From Phoronis australis (taxonomy: Eukaryota; Phoronida; Phoronidae), in NCBI GenBank assembly GCA_002633005.1, contig NMRA01000023.1, positions 1,344,689 to 1,408,688 on the forward strand: a stretch of 64,000 bases of DNA. Reading direction: 5' to 3'. A model generated the notes under the pieces. It ran no database searches. It was given only the letters and a program-made list of their open reading frames with translations, and was not told where the DNA came from. Every line of letters starts with the position of its first letter. The stretch's first letter is position 1. The position numbers were made by a program, and so were the translations under genes. Of the stretch, positions 1 to 13,194 are shown piece by piece.

Positions 1-3000
1 TCTTGTTTCAGCTGTATAATGTTAATTACCGGGGTTAATTAGTATACTCTACATTTCTCAACGGTCTTTTTGTTTTATTTTTTTGCGGCAGCCAAGGGGG
101 GAGGGGCGCTCTGGTACCCCCCATAAACCCGCCTATGGAGTGTACGCGTTTACGATTTTAACTTTTGTCATTGTGACCGTGGTTCATTGCCATGACCCCC
201 TCCCCCCTTCATCTGTCTCCCTGATCTCTCCACTAGTTCGCTTGGCCCCTCTTTCCCCCGAGCGTGGATGGGAACTGTGAGTTGTTGAAATATCACATCT
301 CTTAAGACAATACAAATATATAATGATTCGAAAAAATCGGCGTGTGACGCCCTGCATGCCCTCGAGTGTCACGTGCTTGCAGATGAACAGAACCCATGGC
401 CCGTTTTATCAAAGGTTGTAAGCCTGGTCTTAGCTAAGACAGGCGTAACTTCGAGTTTTATTTGCACATAATCCACTAACGTGGATCGTGTAGGCGGTCT
501 TTGTATCCATTCATGGAAAGTTATCAACTTTTAGGGAACGTTTACAGAGTCTTTCTCGAACCAATTTGTGTTATTTTTTATGTTCTTGTACAATCTGAAG
601 CTCCTAGCAATGATTAATTTTCCCAGGAAATTTCGGTTCAGTCAAGGGATACTTGAACGTGACTTTTAGCGCCATATTACGTCACCGCGAGATTACTTCT
701 CCAATGGCCGTTAGTTGAGGTCCTGAAGATGACTTTGTTTTCGAAAGCTTGATAAGCATTTTGTGGCAGGCAACGGCAACTACATTGGAAAACGTTCGAA
801 TGCTTGTTTGTCTACATTTGACGTGTTTAACACTGGACCAGCCAGTCAGATAACACCAGTTGTCCCAATGCCCTGGTTAATTTGCCAAAGCCAACTTCGA
901 GGTGACTGGAAATACAGGACAGCGCCAATCATGAAATTATTGCTTGTGCATTTTTTTAAATAGACCAATCCGACCTCTTGGCCAAAGAGTGTGAACGAAT
1001 ATTGACTGAAGCTCTGATCTCTGTCGGCTCGTAAGTTTTCATTAATCATGCGATGAATTTCACTACGGTCCGTGCACTAAAAGTTATCAGTTAAAACCAA
1101 ATGGTTTTGTCAATCCGTTTCTTTAAACTGTTTAGGATGATGGAGCAATCATCTTTAAGAACCAAATCTGCATCTTTTGTCATTATTCAACGGTTGCAAC
1201 GTTTCGCTCTGAGGAAGAAGCGCTAACACGCCTGCTGCCGTCTTGGCACATCCGGGCATTACGACATTTAATAAAAACAAGCCCCACGAGAGTACTGCCG
1301 CGCATTCATCTCAATAACGTTATTGTCAGTTATAGTCCCTACAGCCAATGATCATCTGATTGCTATAGTCTTCTTATAACTTCACGTTAATTGTGACGCC
1401 TAAAGCTGAAACAACGTTGAATAATTGCACGAATAGCAATTAGTCATACTCGCTCGTGTATATTGTTTCTGTTGTTTATACAAGATCAATCCAGTTTTAT
1501 TTATTTTGCCCACTCGTGCGGCGAATTCCTAGTTATGGTAAAAATTCCCTGGCAAAATGTAAATCTTGCCCTGTGACGCTGGTCCCTCGGAGACTTCGCT
1601 ATCGATTGTCAATAGCATTTACGGTGTTTGCTGATTTTGGTTCAGCGAGTCGTGCATTGTTCTGTGGGGGTGATGCCAGTGCAGTGTACTCTAATGGTGA
1701 GAAAGAGTCGAGGACATCGAGGAATTGGTTGTCTTAAGTTCGCGGATGAAGTTGACGTCTTTGGTTAGTCGTTAAGGTAAGCGAAATGAAGCAGTCTACA
1801 AATCAACTTCAAAACGCACAGTTTGAGATCTTGAAAATCAAAGTGTCAAAGTTTAGCACTCGTTGCAACCTAAATTTCGGCATACCAATTTATGTAGAAC
1901 CTCGAAAAAGCAAACAATTGGGAGATGTCCAGTATTGAATTATTACGCTTAATTATTCATTTCAGTTATGCATTAAAAACTATGTAAGAAAAAAATTACT
2001 ATACTCCCATTTAAACAAAACTTTTACGTTTATTTCTTGCTGAATTAGAGCAATGTATTGTCCTGTTGTACTGTCTTATTGAGGTTAAAATGAACATTTG
2101 TAACTAGAATGTATTGCCACCTGCATGGAATATAAAAATGCCTAAAATGCACATGCTACTGTACATGTAGTTGCCGTAGCATGAGCCTGGCTGAACAAGT
2201 CACCGTTCGCTTCAAGAATATAAGCTCATTCGAATTCCTGGTGAGATAATTGATAACGTGTTTATATTTACAACCAAACTGACATCTAAGCGTATCTACG
2301 TCTAATCTTAGATCGCTATACCTATGCGTGATTAGACAAACACCGTGCTCCAAGATTTGGCATGTTCTAATCTTATACCAATTTTACCATTCAAAATTGC
2401 ATAAACACTATAATTAGTTATTGCAAAAATGTTTTTATTTAGCGGCTCCTATTTGGTAGCTAAACATCTTCAACTGAAACGTCGATAAATTTAATCTAAT
2501 AACATTCTAGAACTTTGGGACGTGACAATTCTTTCGGATAAACATAACTTCGTTTGCTTATAGTAGATCGTTACCATGGCGGCAGAAAGAAGATCGGCAT
2601 ACATACAATGTATGTGGCCTTGTCGCCTGCCTTATACGCAGCTATCTCGGAGCTTATTTAGTGACCTCCATTCTAACTCAAATATTAAAAAGAACTATCT
2701 TTGTCAAGTAGTAAAAGTACATATTTTCTGGTAGAAAAAGGTCACTTTATACTGTAAAAATGTGTTTTACATTTATGTGACATTATTGATTGTGATTACG
2801 ACCTTTTTAAGTCAAAATTTCATTTTTAAGAAAAGTACTTTCATAGCGAATTTCCCCCATAGTCGATTTTACTAAAACCCTTTTAAAATGAAAACTTAAC
2901 AGTTTACACCAAAAAGCACTGCTAGGGATTACTCATTAAGTTTTGTCTCTGTGACAAATAACTTGCAAAATCTAATGTATCTTTGTAACAAATGCAAGTC

Positions 3001-6000
3001 GCATTCGTCTACTTTACGGTTCGCTAAAACTAGGCGTTTAAAAGAAAAATCCTAAAAGTATTTTTGAGATTGATGAATAAATGTTTAAAGTGGAAAGTTT
3101 CATTGAAATTCGCAGAGCCGTTTTTTAAAAAAACTCGTATTCCTGAGTTCAAAATTAATGCGATTTGCCGAAGCCGAGAAAAGCCTCAGACGTTACGAGT
3201 GGCCTAAAAAATTTCAAGGTTTTCTATTAATTGTTCGGTGTATCACTAATTTTGTAAGTCGGTTTACAATATCTTCAGTGAAACTAGATAGACAAAAGGC
3301 GAGGAGTTTTAACGGTTGACCTATTTAATAAAATAGCAGCGCTACATTGCATTACGTACACAACACATGTCGAAGCATGTGCCAAGGAGACAGGAAGAAA
3401 CCAACTACGAATCTACGAAATGGACAATAGAAGTCGAGTATTTTTGGTTAAATAGCACCGTGAACACAAGATCGAAACAGCGAAACGCCAGGTTACAGGT
3501 GAAATGAATGAATTTGGGAGAGTATTTATCTTTTGTCACAGCCATATGCGTTCAGCATGGCACACGTCGTGCGGCGACTCGGCGCAAGTTTGTCATAACG
3601 TTATCAACGGTCGTAAGTACGCAGACGTGCAACTCCCTCAGGATCAAAACTACGCTTTGTCCTCTGTTTCCGCGGCATGTTCCCATGCTATGTACACCGG
3701 CCTCGTTAATTCAGTCTTGTGGCGACTTAGTGATTGAAAGTACTGTGAATTGTGGGAAGTGCACTTGCCAAGCGGGAGATTCGATTTGAGTGACAGTTCT
3801 GAAACGTTTAACCTTGGAAAAGTAATTAACAGATTTCCACGCGGTTAAAGGTGATTCATTGTAATTCTTTTATTCATGCTACACGTATTTGAATTTCCCC
3901 GAGAATAAAGATAAGGTATTTCGATTGATATTTGTGAAATATTCTGAAATGTACCTGTTTAATAGTTCAACAAAAGATCTAAAGTAAAAGTTGCTATTTT
4001 GACAGAAAACACGTCGCACTCTATATTAGTTTCGAGAGCGTACTCAACCGGCTATCTTTTAACAAGTATTGGATCACGTGACTCTTCATCCGAATCAGTT
4101 GCTACGTACTGTAGCTTTTGCCCTTAACTATGTGATTACATCTGGAAAACCTCGGATATTCTCATAGCCTTGTGATTGCTAGATTGCTTGCAATCAATAT
4201 TGCTATAGATCAATACTTAATTCACTCTCGTCATGCTTGGACGCCTTAAGAATACGCCAGGGGTCTTAGCGTAAACATACTACTTTACAATTAGTTATAA
4301 GTTTTCCTATTGTTTTTAAACAGGAAATCATTATACATCACTGTGCATTTACCGTGTTTGCAATTACTTAAGACATATCGGCGAACATATCGTCCGAAGA
4401 CATTTTTCGGAGTCTCCGTCGTTCTTCCTGTCATTATTTTTACGAATTGAGTTCAAATAATTAAACTCTCTAAGCAGTATTCTTACTGTCATCGAACTAT
4501 TGGATTTGTATGCAATCTCCCCGCTACGGCGACCAACAAATTCTTGTAAGAGCTAAGTTTTAGACAAAGTTTATAATCTCTACCTCAAAATTTGGACTCA
4601 CATCTTCTGATAATGATTCTAAGATAGATACATGTCTCTAGTTGGAGTGATAGCAGCCTGGTACCAACAGCTTTTTAGTTGTAATCTTCCTTGTAAATTC
4701 CCCATCTTAAATAGGGTATGTTTGCTTCAGAATTGCTCGTGCTTCTGAAGTGTGATATATCTCTCTGACTCACGAATAAATGAATTAGGCTTGAGGCATA
4801 TTTGAAACTGTTTTGCCCAAAATGCAAATGTAATCCGATTGCATTAAAGGAGAATGCCACCCGATTTAATTAGTCTTTGCCATCTTAATCGGTCTATATC
4901 TACATCGCCTCGCATACGATCGACCTTACCTTGCTAAGAGGTGTCGCGTTAACCTGTGAGGAAGGTGAGAAACGACGCTAGCGACGTCAGTGGTTCATAT
5001 GCAGAGTGAATGCCGCTATGTTGTGGTGCATCGTCCCCGCTTGTCCGAACTAAGCAGCTGCAAGGAAAGCGGGTATATCGTTTTTTTACTTCCTCGAAAG
5101 TCCGAAATGCTTAGGAAGTGGCTCATGGTAGTAGAATGAAATGTACGCTGTAAATAGCAAGTATGAGGCCGTGAAACATCTCCGTGTCTGTGGCCTGCAG
5201 ACGTCGACATTGCCTGACGAATGCCGGCTTATCAAATAACTCCATACGTTCCGTTGCCTGAGCTTGTTCACGGCGCTTCTCTAGTATTTCTTCATCACTG
5301 TATTCCTGTTCGAATTGATAGCCTGTAAAACTTAACGATCCACCTGCGAAGTCAGGACTGATGAGCTCTAGCTCGTCCTAAGTCCGGATCAGGATTGCGA
5401 GTTGCCATGTTGACGTTTATTACTGAACGTTCTGTTTCAAAATGAATTATTCTCACCCTAACCAATACTTATAAAAAACTGAAACAAAGTCTGTCTCATT
5501 AGATGCAATTTGTAATGCCTTTGGAGTGTTCGTGAGTGCAAATGATTTGAGAATCCAGCAATGAATAAATCACTGCGTTACCGGCTTTAGGTGCAATAAA
5601 ACTAATTAACAAGACACCGAGGCCGTGTGAGCTCATGCTAAGTTAGTGTTTGCTGGCAGAAACTGTTTTGAAACAACTCGATTTCCATCCCACGGCCAGG
5701 TGTTAGGGGAATCTTTATTTCCTTTTACATTACTCAAATAATGATTGTCAATGTACAACTTCTGCCCTGCCGGTGCTGTGGCCAAAGCGGAACCTGAATT
5801 CGCGGCCCCCGACGAGTAAGTAGATTTGCAGTTTCGTGGCTAGTTCACCAACATAATCAGGTGCACATTACTTTGGCTCACTAGTATGGTATTTTCTTGA
5901 CTAGAAGTTTATTTTCTACTGAACTTTGGCTGGTTTATGTTCGTGATGTCTGATCAGGTCCCGAGCCACTGGCCGGGATAACGAGTCAGGCCGGGCCGGC

Positions 6001-8980
6001 CGCGACTGGCCTGATCGGGCTCCGTGACACTGGCCAGGATAACAAGCGTTTTGTGTTTAGAAATCAAAAAATCACAAATCTAAACAACACAGATCTAGGT
6101 TCTCCTGTCTGTATCTCACGGAAAATACTTCGAAATTATCTCCGAACAGACCCCAAACTCCTGCTACGGACCTTATTGGCCTGCCGAACTTTGTAGGCTA
6201 CGGTGTGTCCAACTATCAATAAATCCGTAACAGCGAAATAAAACAACACGTTTTTATAAGAACTCGGTGTATTTTTAAGGGTTTTACATCGAAGTTTGAT
6301 GATTTATTGGTGTTAAACGATGACTTCAAGCGATCAGCCGACACCAGTAACCCGTGTTGTGAATTGCTGAACAAACTGCGTGTGAAACCGATGACGTCAT
6401 TGGATAATTTCAGCACCTCCGTCTGCCGTCAGGTGTCAGGTAACGCAATCGTACCTGTCGTTACTCGATCTTAATTGATACAAATTATGTTGTTTTTTGG
6501 GTGGCATGATCCTTTAAATCATTCTGACCTAATGTCAGCCATCTTGAACTTTAGAATGTTACCTTTGAAAGATTAAAAACGTTATAAACCAAAAATACAC
6601 CAATATTGACACGTGTTGAAAACAAGCTTACCATTGTAAGTTTAATGGACTGTAGAAAGCTCGTGGCCAGCATAAGTCATCAGTCTGTATATCACAATTT
6701 CGTTGCGTTTGTAATTAGAGGCCTTAACTTGTGGTTTACGAGCCATAGCATCTGGACACTACCTGTCTGTGAAATGCAATTGTCGTGCCACTTTATGGTA
6801 TGCAGGTGCGGGATACCAATGTCCGGCCATGCGTTGGGCTAACTGCTCCTGAAAAAATCAGCCTCATAGTCAAACATCGTGACATAGCACTGCCTAGAGT
6901 TCTATGGTCTTGCCAAGGGTTTTCTTTCGCTAGCCGCATTGCTGGTTGTTTTTCAAATGCATTATGGGAAGTTTGGTTGGCTTGTAAACATCCGCTGACA
7001 TCGCCGGAAGACTTGGATACGTGTATCAAAACAGACTGCGTTCCGTAGACGCAAAATTTTAACGAGTAAAGCTAGTTTGATCTCGTGCTTCGCATGGCGA
7101 AGTCACGCCTAATTTTCCGTTTACGTGATCGAGTTTCTTGCGTCTAGGTAATCCAGGTCTGACGGTTTAGGTGGTGAGCTTTAGTTTCAGCCGGGTCGGT
7201 TGACGCGTGCCTCTAAAATCTTTCACCAAAACGCTTTTCTAAAAGTCTCTCTATTCATTCGATACACTTTTAACTGGATCAATTTACTTACTTATTTACT
7301 TTAATTATTTTTATTTATTCATATCACCAATGCGGATGTTGCAGTGAATCCGTGCTTTCAATTATGGTGACTTTTAGTGACAATATGTTTGTTTTTATGA
7401 AAATATTAGCGTGGGTAAAATTTGATGTCAAAGATTTGTTCTGGCGATCATTTGATTCTTAAAACGTCATAGATATCTCTTTGTGAGTTGGTTTACTGGT
7501 GCGTGCAAAGCATTATTTCAACAAAGCAAAGTTCCAGATTTCCCATACACTTAATAGTTTCAGCCGCAGATCTAAGTCTCTTCAGCTAGATCTAACTATT
7601 GACTTTAATATTGAAAGCTAGCTCTCAACTGCGGGCCAAAGTACAATGAACATTAATAAGCATACAACGAATGAAATGATAGGGGTTCGTCAGAGCTTTG
7701 CCGCCAGGTTCGATGATGGGAAACGACAACATTCTATCTTGAAGTAGGCGAATGCTGTTGTACGTGGTTAGGACGGAGAGCATTTTACAAAACAAAATGT
7801 CAGATTAAGTGGTATGACGACTGTAAAGATTTGACTGTGACATCACTCATGAACAAATGACGTGACCGTTAAGAAGTTCTTAATTAACTAAGGAAATTAT
7901 CGATAACTTTAATTGGGGAACTTTAATGCAGGCTATTTTCACTAACATGTCTCTTCTCGTCTTTAACAATGTAATTCATTGACCAATTCAACAAGTTCCC
8001 GTCGTCTAGACATTATGCCGGAAATGCACAGCTCATGTGCGGCATGTTGAGCTGAAAACGGAAATATGGTGGCCGACGAAGTTGATCAATAATTGGGTAT
8101 ACTTACGCAATAATTGATCTGAATAAATTAAATAATACATGATACTCTACACACGTGCACTGTTACAATCGACATGTCTAGAGCCACTTGTGGAGACATG
8201 CATTTATAAGCCTTTTAGAGTTTGTGACTATTGCAGAAGCTATTTTGGTTTCAATTGATTCAGGAAACCGGGTCGGAGCACGTATTAAATCACGCCAGTG
8301 TTCACCAGGAGGTAAGCGAAATATTTCAGCCGTTATCAAAAAGAAAAATCTCTCATCTGTTTGTCACATTTTAGAATAATAGAAATTAAAGAGTTGATTT
8401 TTTGATTCGTCGCTATCAGTAATTCACGACGGAACGGTGTAGGTTCATTTTTGTATATGTACCTGTAAAACCAGATGGCCATATATTTTTCAAATTCTTG
8501 ATTATCACACGAATGTGTCAAGTTGTATAAGTCAACACAGAAGCGTTGCCCAACTGCCTGTAGTCAAGCGAACGCGTCTTTTCCTTTACAATATGTAGTT
8601 CTCATATAAACTGAGTTTGATGTTAATTTATACTCTACAGACTGTTAATATTCGACTTCGTGGCTTCATTGATTCAAGTGCAGACATGAATGTACTGATA
8701 CATATTTAAAGAAAAACGTATCTTTGACATAAAATTTCTTACGTTGTTTTGCGGAAGTGACGACAATGAATAAGCCAGACTTTAAAGTTAACGATGCCGA
8801 AGAGACTTACACAATAGACCATAATAAGACAAGCTGAGAGTTATCACAAAGACCGGACAGTTCTGCTTAATCCCAAAAATGTTTCGCATAAGGAACAGTT
8901 TGAGACCATTTACACATTGAAAATAGATGCAAATAAAAAGTAATATATTTACTTAAGGAGGTTTACAGCATTGTCTAGTC
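1..8980. other. Non-coding stretch, little recognisable
   Basis: No reading frame here has a recognisable domain, good length or splice-site context. The open frames are under 95 codons and overlap one another on both strands, as expected by chance. Small structures seen are a perfect 14-bp palindrome (gtcttagctaagac) near 428 and a GC-rich 36-bp imperfect duplication with 61-bp spacing at 5950-6046. The rest reads as unique, AT-rich intergenic or intronic DNA. Confidence 0.6.
5950..6046 (+). repeat. GC-rich imperfect direct duplication, 36 bp, spacing 61 bp
   Basis: The segments at 5950-5985 and 6011-6046 both read ctgatc-gg-yccg--nnactggccrggataacrag with a few differences. The DNA between them is very GC-rich (ccgggccggccgcg), unlike the AT-rich surroundings. 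It could be a small satellite seed or the remnant of a GC-rich mobile element. No function is inferred. Confidence 0.5.
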
Positions 8981-8984
8981 GGAA

Positions 8985-9090
8985 AATGGCCCCCTCATCC
9001 CCCGTGTACTACACACCGTGCACCCCCCTCCCTCCGCGCACCCATTCCCTTCGCGCGCACCCCCGTGTACCCCCTCCGTTCCCCCAGGAC
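8985..9090. repeat. C-rich low-complexity tract
   Basis: About 100 bases consist of repeated runs of 4-6 C separated by short spacers (ccccgtgt, cacccccctccctccgcgcaccc, gcgcgcacccccgtg). The complementary strand is G-rich with at least four G3+ runs, so it could form a G-quadruplex. No gene is associated. Confidence 0.55.
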
Positions 9091-9585
9091 ATCGATTTCT
9101 AACTTTTTATAAGGAAATTTGGTAGAAAAATATATAATGAATTTGATGTGAACAAGCTGGAAAATGTCCCACGTATGAGTTAAGAACCACCATTACTGAA
9201 TTTTGTTATTTCGCAATATCTCAAAGACTACTTCTTATAACTGACCGCATTCAGTCTCTATATACCTATATTCTTTAGAATCGGGCATTGCAACAAAACC
9301 GTTTTGTATATAATTAATTGTATCTATTGTGTACCAGACTACACAATAGCATTGGTTCTTAATTGGCTGATCACCACTAAAAGACTTGTACATGCGGGTC
9401 TCACACGCCTTACGAGCTGAAAAAAGATTATAGATAATTGACCTGGTTGAACTGGTTGTTTTTATTGGCAGTCTCCGTCCACATTACAAACATCGGCCAG
9501 TAGGAGATCAATCGGCCAGTTGGCAGACGGCATGACCGCACTGGTTCTAGCAGCTGCGTCACCATACCCTATCCACCCTGGAGAG

Positions 9586-9735
9586 CATGTACGCACCCAG
9601 CCTTTGATATGGGGGCTCGAATTTCTGACTAAGTGGACCTTTTGCTAAACGGGGTATCTCCTTCAGAACTGTGCGTCTGCGCCTTTTTAGTGGGCTTTTG
9701 TCTCATTTTCTCGGACTTTTTGTTTCTCTGAGGAG
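9586..9735 (+). repeat. Copy A of the CATGYGCGCAC repeat family (partial)
   Basis: It begins with catgtacgcaccca and shares several blocks in the same order with the copies at 16949-17182 (opposite strand) and 39892-40112. These are a gctcgaattt box, an acggggta box, and gcctttttagtggrcttttgtct followed by cgttttct or cattttct. The right end is not found here; similarity fades after about 9735. The family looks like a small non-autonomous element with inverted ends; this copy is degraded. Confidence 0.6.
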
Positions 9736-9944
9736 CTTCTATAGGAGCTTCATACGCCGGAAGCTTTTCCGCAAATAATGCCACACCGACTAAAACACCA
9801 GTCACGTTGTTATAAATACTTTTTGCGCATTAAAGGGACACCTTAGGATGCCGTCGATGTACTTAATTTCTTCGAACTCAAAGAAATACTCCCATTATCA
9901 AACTTTTTCGTCGAGCAGTGCCTCGTTCAGTTCCAAAAATCGGT

Positions 9945-10027
9945 TAACTCCCCATTTTTAACTCTGCGCGAGGTAGGTGGTATGACGTCATATCCCCTGG
10001 TGCGCGCTGTGTAAAAATGGCGAGTTA
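9945..10027. repeat. 83-bp imperfect palindrome centred on a CRE site
   Basis: The left arm taactccccattttta and right arm taaaaatggcgagtta are inverted copies. A second complementary block (ctgcgcg / tgcgcgctgtg) lies further in, and the centre is the perfect palindrome tatgacgtcata (9981-9992). That centre contains TGACGTCA, the consensus CRE bound by CREB/ATF factors. The symmetry of the whole 83 bp about the CRE suggests a foldback element or cruciform-forming sequence. Use as a regulatory site is only inferred. Confidence 0.6.
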
Positions 10028-10029
10028 CC

Positions 10030-13000
10030 GACAACCACGATGCTCAATTCATATAAGAATTGTTTTGTATACCCTAATGCCGTCACACTTAAGGACAAAA
10101 TATTGCCAGACCAGGATAACAGAAAACTAACATCTTTACAAGTCTAATGTTTCATAGGTGATCGTGTCAGTTGTGCATGTAGATACATGATCTGGTTGAC
10201 AAATGCGACAACTAAAACATTTTGGCAAAGTCCTGGGAGAGATGACAACTGTGAAGCTCTACTACTCGGGGGTTTATATATGTTCATTGGAGAAGCATGC
10301 TCCAGTGCAAGATAAAGCAATGGTGGGGCTCCTCAAAAGCTTGAACAAACACCATGTTTCCCACTGCATTCAGGCTACTTGGTGTCGGTTCTGATGCGAC
10401 TCCTCAAGTAAAGAGTTGGAGTAGTTCACCTGCTTTGCTTATGATCAGAGTCAAAAGTCATACATTCAATGAGAAAAATCAACGTATTTCATAAACAGGC
10501 ATGGCGGTGAACTGCTGCCATACGGACGCATGCAGTCATAACCTTGTGACAAAGAAATACATTGAGTGAGAGATGAAGAGCCGTTACATCTACATGCAGT
10601 GTGTTTATACTGCCCTATCCTACCTATCTCAGCCACTGATCTCATGATCTCTGATGTTTGTGAAGAGGATGAAAGGGAAAATGAGCAGGTGTCTGACGAA
10701 AGGAGATGAACGCGATTGGAATGACGTAAATCTGTGCTTTTATTGTGTTCTGTCTAAGAAGAATTTAAGTCCAGTGTGCTGTGTAATACGCTACAGAAAC
10801 AAGAGAGTATTTTGAAAATGGTTTTATCGTAATGCTCGACCCTCAAAACATAGACACGTATTTATTCACAAGTTCCATTCACAAAACCGCAGTTAAGAAG
10901 TTTATACTCGAGTTATGCACAGGGATGGGCATTTTCCCACTCAACTAGTACTGCTGTGCACAGGTTACGTGTGAACGCCCATTTTTGAAGAGATACACGA
11001 CTTAATGGGTTGACGGTTTATATTTAAATCTGTGTATAAAAATGTAACCGTCGCAAACAAATGTTTGCAGAAAATTGAATTTCAACTTTGCAATAAAAAC
11101 TAAATTTAAATTAATTGAATTAAATGACTCACTGCATCTACTTTCATATGTTTTATTTATGTCTTGACATGATCTACGATAATTAACAATAAAAATGCCC
11201 ACTCGCGAGACAGAGCTGGGGCTTGCATATAGTGGCGCATACGACATGTATAGGTGGCGCATACGACATCCATAGGTGGCGCATACGACATGTGCTGTTC
11301 AGAAGAGATACTGGCAAATTCCTTACAATAAGGAGTCGATTTTTAAGTGAGGAAATGGTGGGCAACCATGCTCACATACGACGACAAATTGCGTGCTCAC
11401 CTAAGACTTGAGAAGTAAGACAAATGAACACAAGGGACTCAATGATAACAGGTGTAACCAGAGATAAAGATCCTAAGTAAGTTGTATTTGTCAATTGTGT
11501 CTGACACATTTCTTGGAAGAATGCAATTGTTAACTAAATGAGTTACTTTAAACATTCACGGGTTTTGATAATTTTTCTGTTGTAGGCCTACATATAGCTG
11601 GGTATTTTGATTGGTGGAATTAAGAAAATGCCATAGAAATAAATGGTTTGCTGTTCATGCTTGAGAGTATATTATAACAGAATTTAATAATACTCTTTCC
11701 TTTAGATTTATCAATTTAGATCACGTGATGAGTTACGTCAGTCGAAAGATATCACTAAAACATAAACATTTCGTAACTTTCAGCCCTGTTTGTCTTTGCC
11801 TTAGTTTGCCATTATTTTCTTAAATGCTTCTCTTTTTAAAATGGGTGAGGAAACATCATTACATACGGCGGAAGTTGAATGTATAAATCAGATGACACTC
11901 ACAGCGGCGGCCATTTTAGGTGGTGGCGCACAACCAAAAATAGAAATTAAACTAAAAATCTGTATTAAACATTTGAAATTGTGTTAAATGAGCATTATTT
12001 GGGCTTAAGTTTCGACTGAACTAACTTGCGTTAAAATTAGTGTTTTGAATTTTTTTAACTAAAATGAATCGTAAAGAGTATCTTTAAGGCAGGCTTAGTT
12101 ACAAATGACGTCAAGAAGAGGTTTCTGTTTCTCTGTAGGTTCAATGTGAGCATAATGATGAATTGTTCTCTCACAATTATCAAATCCACATTGCGTTATG
12201 TCAAAGTATACAAGGTGAATGTGATAACATGAGAGCATTGCTTACCATACATACCGCCAAGAGTGCCTGTTCAGGAAAGTAGTGCTTCAATACAGACAGG
12301 ACTCAAACAGTTAAAAGCAATTCCTTTTGCAAATTTCCTTTACAGTGCTTGTTCCACACACGACTGTCTTCAAAAAATTGAATTGTTTCGTAATCGTTTA
12401 TTGTTAACTAGCACTGAGCTAGTGCGAAACGCAGAGGGTAATAAATACTTAGACTAAGAGTGAACATTAGTGTTCATCGCAAGAGACAGGAATACATCTT
12501 GAAAAGGCCGTGTTCAAAGCTTCAAGCAGAATTTCAGTCACTGTCAGATTTTAGTAGGCAAGATGTGAGGCTGCGGATTGTTTCTCCAGGCAGTACACAT
12601 TTCTTTCCAGAACATTTGACCCTGCCGTAACACAAAGTACAGTAATCAGATATTCTTTAAAGTGAAAACTAATAATACATTTAAAATACTGTATATTACA
12701 AAAGTTGCATCATAAACATACATATACTGAGGTAGAAAGCCAGCTAGCTGTATGAAGACTATCGTCGACATACAGCTAGGTACCTAGTGTGTGTAGAGCT
12801 CCGGTTAGACACCGAAATCATCACCGAACCCCGGTGCTCAGCTTGTCACCTGGTCATGAAACTTAGAGCTAACAACGGGGGTGCATGCTGAATCTGGGAA
12901 TGAAGCAACATTCACTTTGCCCGTTACAGCCGGTTATAAAAGTAAAAAGACAATCTAATAAACGTTATTTTTCGTAATTCTCCGCCTTTTGTAACAAAGG

Positions 13001-13030
13001 AAATCTGTGGTCGTTTTGAAAACAGTGCAT
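10030..13030. other. Non-coding stretch with one short tandem repeat
   Basis: No supported gene. The reading frames are short and without recognisable motifs. A 22-bp tandem repeat lies at 11232-11297. An 11-bp inverted repeat (tagctgtatg / catacagcta) lies near 12744-12780. Otherwise unremarkable AT-rich sequence. Confidence 0.55.
11232..11297 (+). repeat. 22-bp tandem repeat, 3 copies
   Basis: The unit gtggcgcatacgacatntag is repeated three times at exactly 22-bp spacing (starts 11232, 11254, 11276). The units differ at only a few positions near their ends. Because 22 is not a multiple of 3, a coding role is unlikely. Confidence 0.9.
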
Positions 13031-13038
13031 ACATGTGG

Positions 13039-13193
13039 CCAGGGGCGGATCAAGGATTTTGAGTTGGGGGGGGCAGGGCAGAGTATTAGCCAGGATTTTG
13101 CCCGTCAGAATTTCGAACTGCCAAATGGAGTCTGGGAGAATTTTAGGGGGGCCATGGCCCTCTTGCCCCCCCCCCTCTAAATCCACCAGTGGT
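13039..13193. mobile_element. hAT-like MITE (CAGNGGCGGATC ends)
   Basis: The left end (caggggcggatcaagg, followed by a run of G) and the right end (a run of C followed by ctaaatccaccagtg) are inverted copies. They resemble the CAGTGGCGGATCCAG-type termini common in hAT-derived non-autonomous elements (recalled). The interior is G-rich at the left and C-rich at the right, so the element can fold on itself. No clear 8-bp target duplication is visible. A related copy is at 25424-25577. Confidence 0.6.
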
Positions 13194-13194
13194 T

